A stretch of 64,000 nt of DNA. Source: Nocardioides sp. T2.26MG-1. GTDB lineage: Bacteria; Actinomycetota; Actinomycetes; Propionibacteriales; Nocardioidaceae. The translations under genes and the position numbers were made by a program. Below are positions 20,282 through 28,525 of the stretch, piece after piece (the first letter of the stretch is position 1; every line of letters begins with the position of its first letter). The notes under the pieces were generated by a model, which searched no databases, was not told the DNA's origin, and worked only from the letters and a program-made list of their open reading frames with translations. The stretch lies in assembly GCF_950101795.1 (NCBI RefSeq), contig NZ_CATNLZ010000009.1, positions 49,579 through 113,578 on the forward strand, read 5' to 3'.

Positions 20282-21508
20282 TCAGGCCGTGGTGCCCGGC
20301 TCCAGCCGCGAGCCCGCGCCGAGGGCCACGCCCGGTCCGATGGTCGAGCCGCGCCCGACGAGCACGATGGCGTCCGGGTCGTCCGGGTCGGTGTCGGGCT
20401 CGCCGACCTCGGCGGCGTGGCCGACCACGCAGTCCCGGTCGATGATCGACCAGTCCAGCCGGGCGCCCTCGGCGACCACCGTGTCCTGGAAGACCACGCT
20501 GTCGCGGACCAGCGCGCCCTCCTCGACGACCACCCCGGGCCCGAGCACGCTGCGCAGGACCGTTCCCCGGACGACCGAGCCGGGGCTGAGCAGGCTGTCG
20601 GCCACCCGGCCGCCGTCGAGCACCCGCGCGGGGGGCCGCTGCAGCTGGTGGCCGATGATCGGCCAGCCGGGCTCGCCGAGCACGCCGCGGTCGTCGACGA
20701 GCACGTCACGGTGGGCGGCGAGGTACTTGTGCGGCTGCCCGAGGTCCCTCCAGTAGCCCGGCATCGCGTGGGCGAAGACCCGGCCCCGGTCGACGAGGCG
20801 CGGCAGCAGGTGGTCGCCGAAGTCCCCGAGCCCGCTGTCCCCCTCGTCCGCGTCCATGCCGAGCTCGCGGTGCAGCTGCTCGAGCACCGGCACGAGGACG
20901 GCCGGGTCGTACACGAAGATCTCGGCCGCGATCGTGCCCGTGCGCGGCCGGTCGGGCTTGTAGGCGAAGCCGGTCACCCGTCCGTCCGCGTCGGTCTCGA
21001 CCGTCGCGTGATCGCCGGCCTCCTCGACCGGCACGGTGGTGGTGACGACGGTGCACTCGGCGCCCGTGCGCCGGTGGGTCCGCACCGCGTCCATGAGGTC
21101 GAACCGGTAGACGTGGTCGGCGCTGAGCACCACCAGCAGGTCGGGGTCCTCCTCGGTGACCTGGTCGCGGATCCGGTACAGCTCGTCGGCGTTGCCGTGG
21201 GCGAAGCCGTCCTCGTCGGCGCTGCCGTTGCCCTCCTCGGGCATCAGCAGCCGCAACCCGCCCCGGTTGCGGTCCAGGTCCCAGGGGCGGCCGTTGCGCA
21301 CCTGCTCACCCAGGCTCGCGCCGAGGAACTGCACGGAGAGCCACACGTCGGTGATGCCGCTGTGGGCGAGGTTGGAGAGCGGGAAGTCGACCAGCTGGAA
21401 CACGCCCGCGAACGGCAGCGCCGGCTTCGCCCGCTCCCGGGTCAGCACGTCCATGCGGCCACCGGTCCCGCCGGCCTGGATCACGGCGAGGATGTGGTCG
21501 CGAGGCAT
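20282..21508 (-). CDS. GlgC-like glucose-1-phosphate adenylyltransferase family protein
   Basis: A 408-residue sugar nucleotidyltransferase with a C-terminal left-handed beta-helix. The N-terminal AVIQAGGTGGRMDVLTRERAKP and LVDFPLSNLAHSGI are GlgC-like, as are VLSADHVYRFD and YWRDLGQPHKYL. The last 110 residues have hexapeptide-like repeats (VADSLLSPGSVV, VVEEGALVRDSVV). Bona fide GlgC has AGGxGxRL; here the loop reads AGGTGGRM, so the nucleotide or sugar may differ. No other glycogen gene is near. It converges on the sigma factor gene with three bases between stops. Confidence 0.83.
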   Translation of the reverse strand: MPRDHILAVIQAGGTGGRMDVLTRERAKPALPFAGVFQLVDFPLSNLAHSGITDVWLSVQFLGASLGEQVRNGRPWDLDRNRGGLRLLMPEEGNGSADEDGFAHGNADELYRIRDQVTEEDPDLLVVLSADHVYRFDLMDAVRTHRRTGAECTVVTTTVPVEEAGDHATVETDADGRVTGFAYKPDRPRTGTIAAEIFVYDPAVLVPVLEQLHRELGMDADEGDSGLGDFGDHLLPRLVDRGRVFAHAMPGYWRDLGQPHKYLAAHRDVLVDDRGVLGEPGWPIIGHQLQRPPARVLDGGRVADSLLSPGSVVRGTVLRSVLGPGVVVEEGALVRDSVVFQDTVVAEGARLDWSIIDRDCVVGHAAEVGEPDTDPDDPDAIVLVGRGSTIGPGVALGAGSRLEPGTTA

Positions 21509-21618
21509 GAGGGCACCGTGCCCCGGCGGGCACCCGGGCACACCTGCCCGGCGGTACGATCACGCGGACCGTGGGCCCGCCGTACGACGGGGCCGTCCCG
21601 AACGCGCGAGGAGGAGCA

Positions 21619-22458
21619 GTGCCGCTGGCCGCACGTCGCCGCTCGCGCGCCGCCGCTCCCGCACCGCGCCTCGCACCGCGCCTCGCTCTGGGCCTCGCTC
21701 TGGGCCTCGCTCTCGCCGCCGTCCTCACCGCGTGCGGGGACAAGAGCGGATCCCCGTCGAGCTCCGACCAGCCGCCGACGCTGGGCGACTGCCGGGTGCT
21801 CGCCCCCGAGGACGTGGCGGAGCCGAGCAACGCGACCGAGCCCGTCGACTGCGCCGAGCCGCACACGGCCGAGACGTTCGCGGTCGGGCAGCTGCCGGGC
21901 ACCTTCGACGACGTCGACTACGACGACGAGGAGCTCGGCGCCTGGGCCTACGAGACCTGCTCGAAGGCGTTCATGGCCTTTCTCGGCGCCGACGAGAGCC
22001 TGGTGATGCGCACGGTCGTGAGCTGGGCCTGGTTCCGGCCGTCCGAGGAGGCGTGGCAGGACGGCGCCCGCTGGTACCGCTGCGACATCGTCGGCGGCGG
22101 CGAGCAGAGCAAGGAGTACGTCGACCTGCCGACCACCGCCAAGGGCCTGCTGCTGGGCCGGCCCGAGGACCGCTGGATGGTCTGCGCCGACGGCCCGACC
22201 GTCGCGGGCTCGGTCAAGGTGCCCTGCACCGAGCCGCACCTGTGGCGCGCGGTGACGACGATCTCGCTCAAGAAGCTGGGCAACGACTACCCCGGCGACC
22301 GGCTGGTCGAGGTGACCACCCGCGACTACTGCTCCAACTCGGTCGGCGCCTGGCTGAACTACCCCGTCGACTACGACTTCGGCTACACGTGGTTCCACCA
22401 GGCCGAGTGGGACGCCGGCAACCGCCGGTCGGTGTGCTGGGCGAAGACCGAGCAGTGA
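21619..22458 (+). CDS. Septum formation family lipoprotein (first of pair)
   Basis: A 279-residue lipoprotein of the Septum_form (DUF4190-associated) family. The signal segment ends in lipobox LTAC. The outer domain has two halves with the family's repeated pattern of Cys, P-V-D-C-A-E-P-H-T and a Trp-rich core (VVSWAWFRPSEEAWQDGARWYRCD), then C-T-E-P-H-L-W and YPVDYDFGYTW. Four or more Cys probably form disulfides outside. GTG 21619 has GGAGGAG at ideal distance, whereas GTG 21571 has no such site. The family name comes from an actinobacterial septation link; no enzyme function is known. Confidence 0.82.
   Translation: MPLAARRRSRAAAPAPRLAPRLALGLALGLALAAVLTACGDKSGSPSSSDQPPTLGDCRVLAPEDVAEPSNATEPVDCAEPHTAETFAVGQLPGTFDDVDYDDEELGAWAYETCSKAFMAFLGADESLVMRTVVSWAWFRPSEEAWQDGARWYRCDIVGGGEQSKEYVDLPTTAKGLLLGRPEDRWMVCADGPTVAGSVKVPCTEPHLWRAVTTISLKKLGNDYPGDRLVEVTTRDYCSNSVGAWLNYPVDYDFGYTWFHQAEWDAGNRRSVCWAKTEQ
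21661..21720. repeat. Five 12-bp tandem units coding the signal peptide
   Basis: Five 12-bp units (two GCACCGCGCCTC, two GCTCTGGGCCTC and a diverged fifth) encode APRL-APRL-ALGL-ALGL-ALAA, the hydrophobic core of the lipoprotein signal. The gene may have lengthened its signal sequence by duplication. Confidence 0.85.
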
Positions 22459-23297
22459 ACCGGCTGGTCGGCGGCCTGCTGGTCGCCTCGCTCACCGCCT
22501 CGCTCAGCGGGGCGCTCGCCGCGTGCAGCGGCGGCGACGAGCCGTCCACCGACCCGCGGCCGACGCCTTCGAGCAGCGCGCCGCCACCACCGCCCACCGC
22601 GACGCCGGCACCGGTGCCCGCCACCCGGTCGTGCTACCGGCTGTCGTACGACGAGGCCGTGGCCCCGACCACCGACCGGGAGCCGGTCGACTGCTCGGCC
22701 CGGCACACGTCGGTCACGTTCTCCGTCGGCCGCCTCGACACCCTCGCCGACGGTCACCTGCTCGCGGTCGACTCCGAGCGCGTGCAGGCCCAGATCGCCG
22801 CCGCCTGCCCGGCACGGCTCGCGTCGTTCCTCGGCGGGACCGCCGCGGACCGGCGGCTGAGCATGCTGCGGGCGGTGTGGTTCACCCCCGACGTCGAGGC
22901 GTCCGACGCCGGCGCCTCGTGGTTCCGCTGCGACGTGGTCGCGCTCGCCGCCGACGGTGAGCTCGCGCCGCTGACCGGTCGGCTCGAGGGCGTGCTCGAC
23001 CGCCCCGACCAGCGCGACCGCTACGCGATGTGCGGCACGGCGGAGCCCGGAACCCGCGCGTTCGACCGGGTGATCTGCTCGTCGAGGCACTCCTGGCGGG
23101 CGGTCTCGGTCGTGCCGCTCGCCGAGGGCGACTACCCCGGGGAGAAGCAGGTGCGCGCGGCCGGCGAGGGGCCGTGCCGTGACGCCGGCGCCGCAGCCGC
23201 CGAGGACACCCTCGACTACCAGTGGGGCTACGAGTGGCCCACGGCCGAGCAGTGGGCCGCCGGCCAGCACTACGGGCGCTGCTGGGCGCCCGACTGA
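22455..23297 (+). CDS. Septum formation family lipoprotein (second of pair)
   Basis: A 280-residue paralogue of the preceding gene. It has a signal with lipobox LAAC, a Pro/Thr/Ser linker (about 25-55), then the same two-half arrangement: SCYRLSYDEAV, PVDCSARHTSVTF, SMLRAVWFTPDVEASDAGASWFRCD, and C-S-S-R-H-S-W in the second half with YQWGYEWPTAEQW near the end. Overall identity to its neighbour is modest while Cys, His and Trp positions recur. The GTG overlaps the upstream stop by four bases, so the pair is translationally coupled. Its last 28 bases overlap the convergent SnoaL-like gene. Confidence 0.82.
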   Translation: MNRLVGGLLVASLTASLSGALAACSGGDEPSTDPRPTPSSSAPPPPPTATPAPVPATRSCYRLSYDEAVAPTTDREPVDCSARHTSVTFSVGRLDTLADGHLLAVDSERVQAQIAAACPARLASFLGGTAADRRLSMLRAVWFTPDVEASDAGASWFRCDVVALAADGELAPLTGRLEGVLDRPDQRDRYAMCGTAEPGTRAFDRVICSSRHSWRAVSVVPLAEGDYPGEKQVRAAGEGPCRDAGAAAAEDTLDYQWGYEWPTAEQWAAGQHYGRCWAPD

Positions 23298-23677
23298 CCG
23301 GTGAGCTCGGCCGCCATCCTCTCGATCACCTTCTGCAGGCCCGAGAACGGCCGCACCATCACGGTGAAGTCGGTGAGCCGCCCGTCCTCGCCCCAGGTCA
23401 GCATGTCGACGCCGTGGATCGTCAGCCCGTCCAGCTCCGCGCGGAACTCCAGCACGGCCGAGGTGTCGTCGTACCACTCGCGCACGTAGTGCAGCGTCGG
23501 ACCGAGCACGGCGATCGCCGCGGAGAGGTACGCCGTGGTGAGCGCCCGGCCCTCCTGCGGTCTGTGCACGGCCGGCGAGCGGAACACGCAGTCGTCGGCG
23601 AGCAGGTCGGCGAGGCCGGCGGCGTCGTGCGCCTCGGCGATCGCGTGCCAGCGCACCAGCGGGTCGGGGCGGCCCAT
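23270..23677 (-). CDS. SnoaL/NTF2-like protein
   Basis: A 135-residue protein of the nuclear-transport-factor-2 fold. It reads WHAIAEAHDAAGLADLLADDCVFRSPAVH, the SnoaL_2 pattern, with a beta-sheet cone after it (AVLEFRAELDGLTIHGVDMLTWGEDGRL). Such proteins form small hydrophobic pockets and act as isomerases, hydrolases or binding modules, so the substrate is unknown. The ATG shares one base with the era stop (TGATG), so it is the last gene of that run. Its end overlaps the convergent lipoprotein gene by 28 bases. Confidence 0.8.
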   Translation of the reverse strand: MGRPDPLVRWHAIAEAHDAAGLADLLADDCVFRSPAVHRPQEGRALTTAYLSAAIAVLGPTLHYVREWYDDTSAVLEFRAELDGLTIHGVDMLTWGEDGRLTDFTVMVRPFSGLQKVIERMAAELTGQSGAQQRP

Positions 23678-24594
23678 CAGAACCCCAGCTTGCGGAGCTG
23701 GCGCGGGTCGCGCTGCCAGTCCTTGGCGATCTTGACGTGGAGGTCGAGGTAGACCGGCGTGCCGAGCAGCGCCTCGATCTGCTGGCGAGCGCGGGTGCCG
23801 ATGTCGCGGAGCCGGGCGCCCTTGGGGCCGATCATGATGCCCTTCTGGGAGTCGCGCTCGACGTACAGGTTGGCGTGGATGTCGAGGAGCGGCTTGCCCT
23901 CGGGACGCCCCTCGCGCAGGCCCATCTCCTCGACCACGACCGCGACCGAGTGCGGCAGCTCGTCGCGCAGGCCCTCCAGCGCGGCCTCGCGGACCAGCTC
24001 GGCGACCAGGATCTGCTCCGGCGCGTCGCTGAGGTCGCCGTCGGGGTAGAGCTGGGGACCCTCGGGCAGCAGCCCGACCAGCAGGTCCTCGAGCAGCTTG
24101 ACCTGGTCGCCGGACCTGGCCGACACCGGGACGATCTCCGCCCACTCGGTTCCGGTCTCGACGCCGAGCCGCTGGATGTCGAGGAGGTGCTCGGCGATCC
24201 GCTCCGGGCTCGCGAGGTCGGTCTTGGTGGCGACCGCGACCTTGGTGGTGCGCTTGACCTTGGCCATCTCGTTGACGATGAACCGGTCGCCCGGCCCGAC
24301 CTTCTCGTTGGCCGGCAGACAGACCGCGACCACGTCGACCTCGGCGAGCGTGGTCTTCACCAGGTCGTTGAGCCGCTCGCCCAGCAGCGTGCGCGGGCGG
24401 TGCAGACCGGGGGTGTCGACGAGCACCAGCTGGGCGTCGTCACGGTGCACGATGCCGCGGACCACCGTGCGCGTGGTCTGCGGCTTGTCGGAGGTGATCA
24501 CGACCTTGCTGCCGACCAGCGCGTTGGTCAGCGTCGACTTCCCGGCGTTGGGGCGCCCGACGAAGGACACGAACCCGCTCTTGTGCTCGCTCAT
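23677..24594 (-). CDS. era: GTPase Era
   Basis: A 305-residue essential GTPase that binds the 3' end of 16S rRNA during 30S subunit maturation. G1 is GRPNAGKST (near residue 13), G3 is DTPGLH, G4 is TKTD, and G5 lies in VSARSG. The C-terminal KH domain has GIMIGPKGARLRDIGTRAR. The length is normal. It is followed by a one-base overlap with the SnoaL-like gene and preceded by a four-base overlap with the siderophore-interacting protein gene. In mycobacteria era is directly next to the Rv2365c homologue; here three genes intervene. Confidence 0.96.
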   Translation of the reverse strand: MSEHKSGFVSFVGRPNAGKSTLTNALVGSKVVITSDKPQTTRTVVRGIVHRDDAQLVLVDTPGLHRPRTLLGERLNDLVKTTLAEVDVVAVCLPANEKVGPGDRFIVNEMAKVKRTTKVAVATKTDLASPERIAEHLLDIQRLGVETGTEWAEIVPVSARSGDQVKLLEDLLVGLLPEGPQLYPDGDLSDAPEQILVAELVREAALEGLRDELPHSVAVVVEEMGLREGRPEGKPLLDIHANLYVERDSQKGIMIGPKGARLRDIGTRARQQIEALLGTPVYLDLHVKIAKDWQRDPRQLRKLGF

Positions 24595-25412
24595 CGGTGG
24601 TCCCTCGCGGTGTGGTCCTGCTGGTGGTCGTGCTGGGCGTCATGCTGGGCGTCGTAGTCGGCCCAGATCTGCTCGTCGGTCTTGCCCTGCGCCTTGCCGG
24701 CCCGGTAGACCGGGCCCGGGTCGACTGCGCGCGGCTGACGCTGGGCACCGGCGCGCCAGTAGCCCATCACGTCGTACGCCGTGCTGGGCAGCCGGCGCTC
24801 CCGCATCAGGTGCTTGCGGATCGCGCGCATCTGCCCGGACTCGCCGGCCATCCAGAAGTAGCCCTCCCCCGCCGGCCAGTCGATGCCCTCGACCACCTCC
24901 GCGAGCCGGCTCTCGCCCTCGCCGGGCGGGTCCAGCCAGGTGACGGCGCTGCCGTCGGGCAGGTAGCCGGCCAGGTCGTCGGGCACCTCGGCCCAGATCC
25001 GCACCGGCAGTGGCGTCGCGCCCATCGTCTCGGTGATCCGCGCCATCGCGGGCAGCGCGGTCAGGTCGCCGACCAGCAGCAGCCAGGCGGCGCCCTCCGG
25101 CAGCGCGAACGACCCCTTGGCCTCGGTGACCGTCACCGTGTCGCCCGCGCAGTCACGGGCGGCCCACTCGGTGACCAGCCCGGTCTCGTGGACCACCACG
25201 TCGACGGTCAGCTCGCCACCCGTCCACGATCGCACCGTGTAGTAGCGGCTCTGGAACTGCCCGGGCACCACGAGCCCCACCCACTCGTCGGGGATCCCGG
25301 TGCTCTCGAACGCCGCCAGCCCGGGACCGCCGAGCGTCAGCCGGACCAGGTGCGCCGAGAGCTGCTCACGGCGCAGCACCTGCGCGTCGTACTGCCGGGC
25401 CCTGGTGCTCAC
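24591..25412 (-). CDS. Siderophore-interacting (ferric reductase-like) flavoprotein
   Basis: A 273-residue SIP-family protein. An N-terminal FAD-binding domain has the R-x-Y-T-V-R motif (SRYYTVRSW, residues about 55-62). A C-terminal NAD(P)H domain has LLVGDLTALPAMARI and a late EGYFWMAGESGQMRAIRKHLM. Family members reduce ferric siderophores in the cytoplasm with NAD(P)H. Here it sits directly downstream of tmsA-tmsB, and an electron-supply role in fatty-acid reduction is conceivable but only a guess. The C-terminus ends in an odd Asp/Gln/His tail (DAQHDAQHDHQQDHT). Confidence 0.85.
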   Translation of the reverse strand: MSTRARQYDAQVLRREQLSAHLVRLTLGGPGLAAFESTGIPDEWVGLVVPGQFQSRYYTVRSWTGGELTVDVVVHETGLVTEWAARDCAGDTVTVTEAKGSFALPEGAAWLLLVGDLTALPAMARITETMGATPLPVRIWAEVPDDLAGYLPDGSAVTWLDPPGEGESRLAEVVEGIDWPAGEGYFWMAGESGQMRAIRKHLMRERRLPSTAYDVMGYWRAGAQRQPRAVDPGPVYRAGKAQGKTDEQIWADYDAQHDAQHDHQQDHTARDHR

Positions 25413-25427
25413 GCGCCCAACCTAGAC

Positions 25428-25460
25428 GTTGACCCGCCCGAAAGTTCCGGGCGGGTCAAC
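25428..25460. repeat. Palindromic repeat P1 (terminator-like), copy 1
   Basis: GTTGACCCGCCCG and CGGGCGGGTCAAC form a 13-bp perfect stem around the loop AAAGTTC, directly abutting the tmsB stop. The same palindrome recurs at 37373-37421 and 60590-60620. It has no T-tract, so it may be a factor-assisted terminator or a REP-like element. Confidence 0.85.
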
Positions 25461-26732
25461 TCAGAAGGTGTGGCGTAGCGGGTAGCCGCTCTCGCCGTTC
25501 CGGTCGGTCTTGGTGGCGAGCACGTGGTGGAGCTGGATCTCGTTGCGCTCGAAGGCCAGCCGCGAGCCGGCCATGTAGAGGCCCCAGACCCGGGCGGTCG
25601 GCTCGCCGACCTCCTCGACCGCGGCGTCCCAGTTCTCCTCCAGGTTGCGGCACCAGGCGGCGAGCGTCTTGGCGTAGTGCACCCGGAAGTTCTCCTCGTG
25701 CTGCACCTCGAGGCCCGCGTCCTGGGCCGCCGCGATGATCGTGCCCGAGCCGATCAGCTCGCCGTCGGGGAACACGTAGCGGTCGATGAACGCGCCGGTC
25801 TCGCGCGGCCGGTTGTCGTGGCGGGTGATGCAGTGGTTGAGCAGCCGGCCCTGCGGCCGCAGGTGGTCGCGGATCCAGCCGAAGTACGCCGGGTAGTTCT
25901 TCACGCCGATGTGCTCGGTGAGGCCGATCGAGGAGATGGCGTCGAAGCCGGACTCCTGGACCTGGCGGTAGTCCATGAACCGGACCTCGGCGAGGTGGTC
26001 GAGGCGCTCCTCCTTGATCGCCTGCTGGGCCCAGCTGGCCTGCTCGCGCGACAGCGTGACGCCGAGCGCCTTGACGCCGTACTCCCGCGCGGCGTGGCGC
26101 ACCATGCTGCCCCAGCCGCAGCCGATGTCGAGGAGGCGCTGGCCCTCCTGCAGGTCGAGCTTGCGGGCGACCAGGTCGTACTTGGCGAACTGCGCCTCCT
26201 CGAGCGTCGCGTCCGCCGTCGGGTAGACCGCGCAGGTGTAGGTCATCGACGGGCCGAGGACGTACTCGTAGAAGGCGTTGGAGACGTCGTAGTGGTGGTG
26301 GATCACCTCGGCGTCGCGGTGCAGCGAGTGGCGCAGGCCCTCGACCGAGCGGCGCCAGCGCGGCAGGTGCTCCTCCGGGGGCGGCGGCGGGGGCTTGAGG
26401 TGCGAGACGCCCAGGCTGCGCAGGATCGCGATCGCCTGGCCGGGCGTGGGCGGGCGGAACTTGGTGTGGTTCTGCAGGAGCTTGAGCGCGTCGTAGGGGT
26501 CGCCGGGGTGGACGCCGTGGAGCACGAGGTCGCCCGAGACGTAGGCGCGCGCGAATCCGAGGTCGCCCGGCGCGGTCATCAGGTAGGACAGCCCGCGCTC
26601 GCTCACCAGCTCGAGCCCGAGCTCGGAGTCGGCGGGCCCGGTCGCGCTCCCGTCGTACGCCGTGAACCGCAACGGCATCCCGTCGCGCAGCAGCGAGCCG
26701 ACCGCGTCACCGATGCTGATCTGCTGGCTCAT
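25461..26732 (-). CDS. tmsB: Fatty-acid methyltransferase of the tuberculostearate type (TmsB-like)
   Basis: A 423-residue SAM-dependent enzyme of the cyclopropane-fatty-acyl-phospholipid synthase family. Residues 140-300 contain the SAM-binding LDIGCGWGSMVRHAA and GLTEHIGVKNYP. The substrate-domain motif is YDVSNAFYEYVLGPSMTYTCA. The N-terminal 125 residues form the CFA-synthase helical domain. Pairing with the FAD enzyme upstream by a four-base overlap matches the tmsB-tmsA arrangement that makes 10-methyl-branched acids from oleate: TmsB adds the methylene, TmsA reduces it. A plain cyclopropane synthase is the alternative. Confidence 0.82.
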   Translation of the reverse strand: MSQQISIGDAVGSLLRDGMPLRFTAYDGSATGPADSELGLELVSERGLSYLMTAPGDLGFARAYVSGDLVLHGVHPGDPYDALKLLQNHTKFRPPTPGQAIAILRSLGVSHLKPPPPPPEEHLPRWRRSVEGLRHSLHRDAEVIHHHYDVSNAFYEYVLGPSMTYTCAVYPTADATLEEAQFAKYDLVARKLDLQEGQRLLDIGCGWGSMVRHAAREYGVKALGVTLSREQASWAQQAIKEERLDHLAEVRFMDYRQVQESGFDAISSIGLTEHIGVKNYPAYFGWIRDHLRPQGRLLNHCITRHDNRPRETGAFIDRYVFPDGELIGSGTIIAAAQDAGLEVQHEENFRVHYAKTLAAWCRNLEENWDAAVEEVGEPTARVWGLYMAGSRLAFERNEIQLHHVLATKTDRNGESGYPLRHTF

Positions 26733-28114
26733 CTCTTCTTCACCGCCTTGTCGTAGAGGCTGGTCAGCCTGTCCTGCGGGTCGTAGCGACCCTTCACCGT
26801 GGCGAGGTTGTCGCCGTCGTAGAGCCTGTCGAACGTCTGCTGGTCGTAGAAAGCCTCGCTGTAGAGCGATTTATGCCCGCCGAGCTCGTGCACGCGCCGC
26901 TCGATCGCGCGGTTGCGCGGCCCCTCGGGCGCCTCGGGACCGACGTGCACCGTGCCCCAGAACCCGACGTTGACGTAGACCTCGCCGGGCGCGAGGGGGT
27001 ACGTCGGCCAGGCCCGTTTCGCGACCAGCGGGCACAGCCAGACCGGCCGCATGCCGACCTCGTCGTCGAACCAGTCCAGGAAGTCGGGCAGCCGGTCCAC
27101 CGGCACCTCGACGTCCTGGATCACCCGCTCGCGCAGCGGGCGGCCGGCCCGGCGGTCGAGGCGGTCGGCGATGGAGAAGCGCCGGTCCAGGCCGAGGAGC
27201 TTGTGGTAGACGTCCGAGCGCCGCCAGCGCCGCGGCCAGAGCCGCCGGACCACGGGGTGCTGCGCGCCGAACGCGCCCGAGCACCAGAACCAGTCGGTGT
27301 CCCAGCGCCACAGGTAGTCGTACATGGTCAGCAGGTCTTCCCCAGATCCAGCGGAGCCGCGCTGTTGGATGGACCTGTAGAACACCTGCTGGCCCGCGTA
27401 GTCGCTCGTCGGGCCGCCGTCGTCGGTCCAGGTGGCGAGCGTGAGGTAGTACTCCCCCGGAGCGAACGCGACGCCGTCGAGGCCGTCGACGCGCACGCCG
27501 TCGTAGGTGCCGGACCCGACGATCTGCGCGACCGACTTCGCGAGCAGCCCGGCGTCGTCGAAGCGCACGTGGCGCAGCGCGACGTACGCCGGCACCGCCT
27601 CCAGCTCGATCCGCAGCCGAGTGGCGTAGCCGAGCGAGCCGTAGGAGTTGGGGAACGCGTCGAACAGGTCGGCGTGCTCGCCGTCGGGGCCGGGCCGGCA
27701 GGTCACGACCTCGCCCGCGCCGGTGAAGACGTCCATCTCCAGCACCGACTCGTGCGGGAGACCACTGCGGAAGCTCGTGGACTCGATGCCCAGTCCGGTC
27801 ACCGCGCCGCCGAGGGTGATCGTGCGCAGCTGCGGCACGACCTTGGGGATCAGCCCGTGCGGCAGGGTCGCGTCGACCAGGTGCTCGTAGGTGCACATGC
27901 CCTGCACGTCCGCGGTCCGCGCGAGCACGTCGACGGAGATCACCCCGTCGAGGCCGGAGACGTCCAGACCGGGGGCGCTGGTGGCCGCGCGCGGGCGGAA
28001 CAGGTTGGAGGTGCGCTTGGCCAGCCGCACCGGTGCGCCCTCGGGTATCGCGGCGTAGGAGGACCGGAGACGCTCGACGGCGGCGTCGTGTGCCGCCCAG
28101 CCACGCAGACTCAC
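26729..28114 (-). CDS. tmsA: FAD-binding oxidoreductase, 10-methylene reductase type (TmsA-like)
   Basis: A 461-residue FAD_binding_4 family protein related to DHCR24/alditol oxidases. The FAD-binding region has KRTSNLFRPR and, near residue 108, GGAVTGLGIESTSFRSGL. The C-terminal half contains WLCPLVAKRAWPTYPL. TmsA-type enzymes use NADPH to reduce 10-methylene- to 10-methylstearoyl lipids in the membrane. The GTG start at 28114 follows TAGGTT (28123-28128) by eight bases, so the leader is at most a few bases. It leads the tmsA-tmsB run. The TmsC-like third gene known from some genomes is absent; a SIP protein is next instead. Confidence 0.82.
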   Translation of the reverse strand: MSLRGWAAHDAAVERLRSSYAAIPEGAPVRLAKRTSNLFRPRAATSAPGLDVSGLDGVISVDVLARTADVQGMCTYEHLVDATLPHGLIPKVVPQLRTITLGGAVTGLGIESTSFRSGLPHESVLEMDVFTGAGEVVTCRPGPDGEHADLFDAFPNSYGSLGYATRLRIELEAVPAYVALRHVRFDDAGLLAKSVAQIVGSGTYDGVRVDGLDGVAFAPGEYYLTLATWTDDGGPTSDYAGQQVFYRSIQQRGSAGSGEDLLTMYDYLWRWDTDWFWCSGAFGAQHPVVRRLWPRRWRRSDVYHKLLGLDRRFSIADRLDRRAGRPLRERVIQDVEVPVDRLPDFLDWFDDEVGMRPVWLCPLVAKRAWPTYPLAPGEVYVNVGFWGTVHVGPEAPEGPRNRAIERRVHELGGHKSLYSEAFYDQQTFDRLYDGDNLATVKGRYDPQDRLTSLYDKAVKKR

Positions 28115-28174
28115 GGAGGTAAAACCTACTCCACCCGTGTGTGGCGTGGGTTTCGGACGCTTAAAGTCCAGAGG

Positions 28175-28525
28175 TCAGGTCGTGACGGTCTCGGTCACCG
28201 CGCCCCGCGGGTCGCCGCGGTGCACGACCACGCCGGCGCCGCCGAGGTCGCGCAGCGCGTCCAGGTCGGCCGGTGCGAGAGCGCCCGCCTCGGTGAGCAC
28301 GACCGCGGCCTCGAGGCCCTTCGCGCCGCTCGCGACCGCCATCGCGACGCACACGCCGGCCGCCGAGACCCGCAGCGACGGCAGGTCGACCGTGGCGGCG
28401 GCGTAGGTGCGTCCGTCGGCGTCGCGTACGGCGGCGCCCTCCGCGGCACCCGTCCGCGCGCGGGTCGCGCGGGCCAGCGTCACGAGCTTGTGGTCCTCCG
28501 CCGAGAGCGTGTCCCGGTCAGTCAT
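28175..28525 (-). CDS. Degenerate cytidine deaminase-like protein
   Basis: A 116-residue protein with the length and layout of a cytidine deaminase. Helix 1 is LVTLARATRARTG, followed by GAAVRDADGRTYAAATV. The active site is lost: the C-A-E motif of the zinc site reads GVCVAMAVASGA, and the P-C-x-x-C motif is missing. It therefore should not bind catalytic zinc. In mycobacteria an equivalent small gene (Rv2365c) lies between era and corC, so this is a conserved non-enzymatic member of the cluster. Its start overlaps corC by eight bases, after GGAGGAGA. Confidence 0.75.
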   Translation of the reverse strand: MTDRDTLSAEDHKLVTLARATRARTGAAEGAAVRDADGRTYAAATVDLPSLRVSAAGVCVAMAVASGAKGLEAAVVLTEAGALAPADLDALRDLGGAGVVVHRGDPRGAVTETVTT

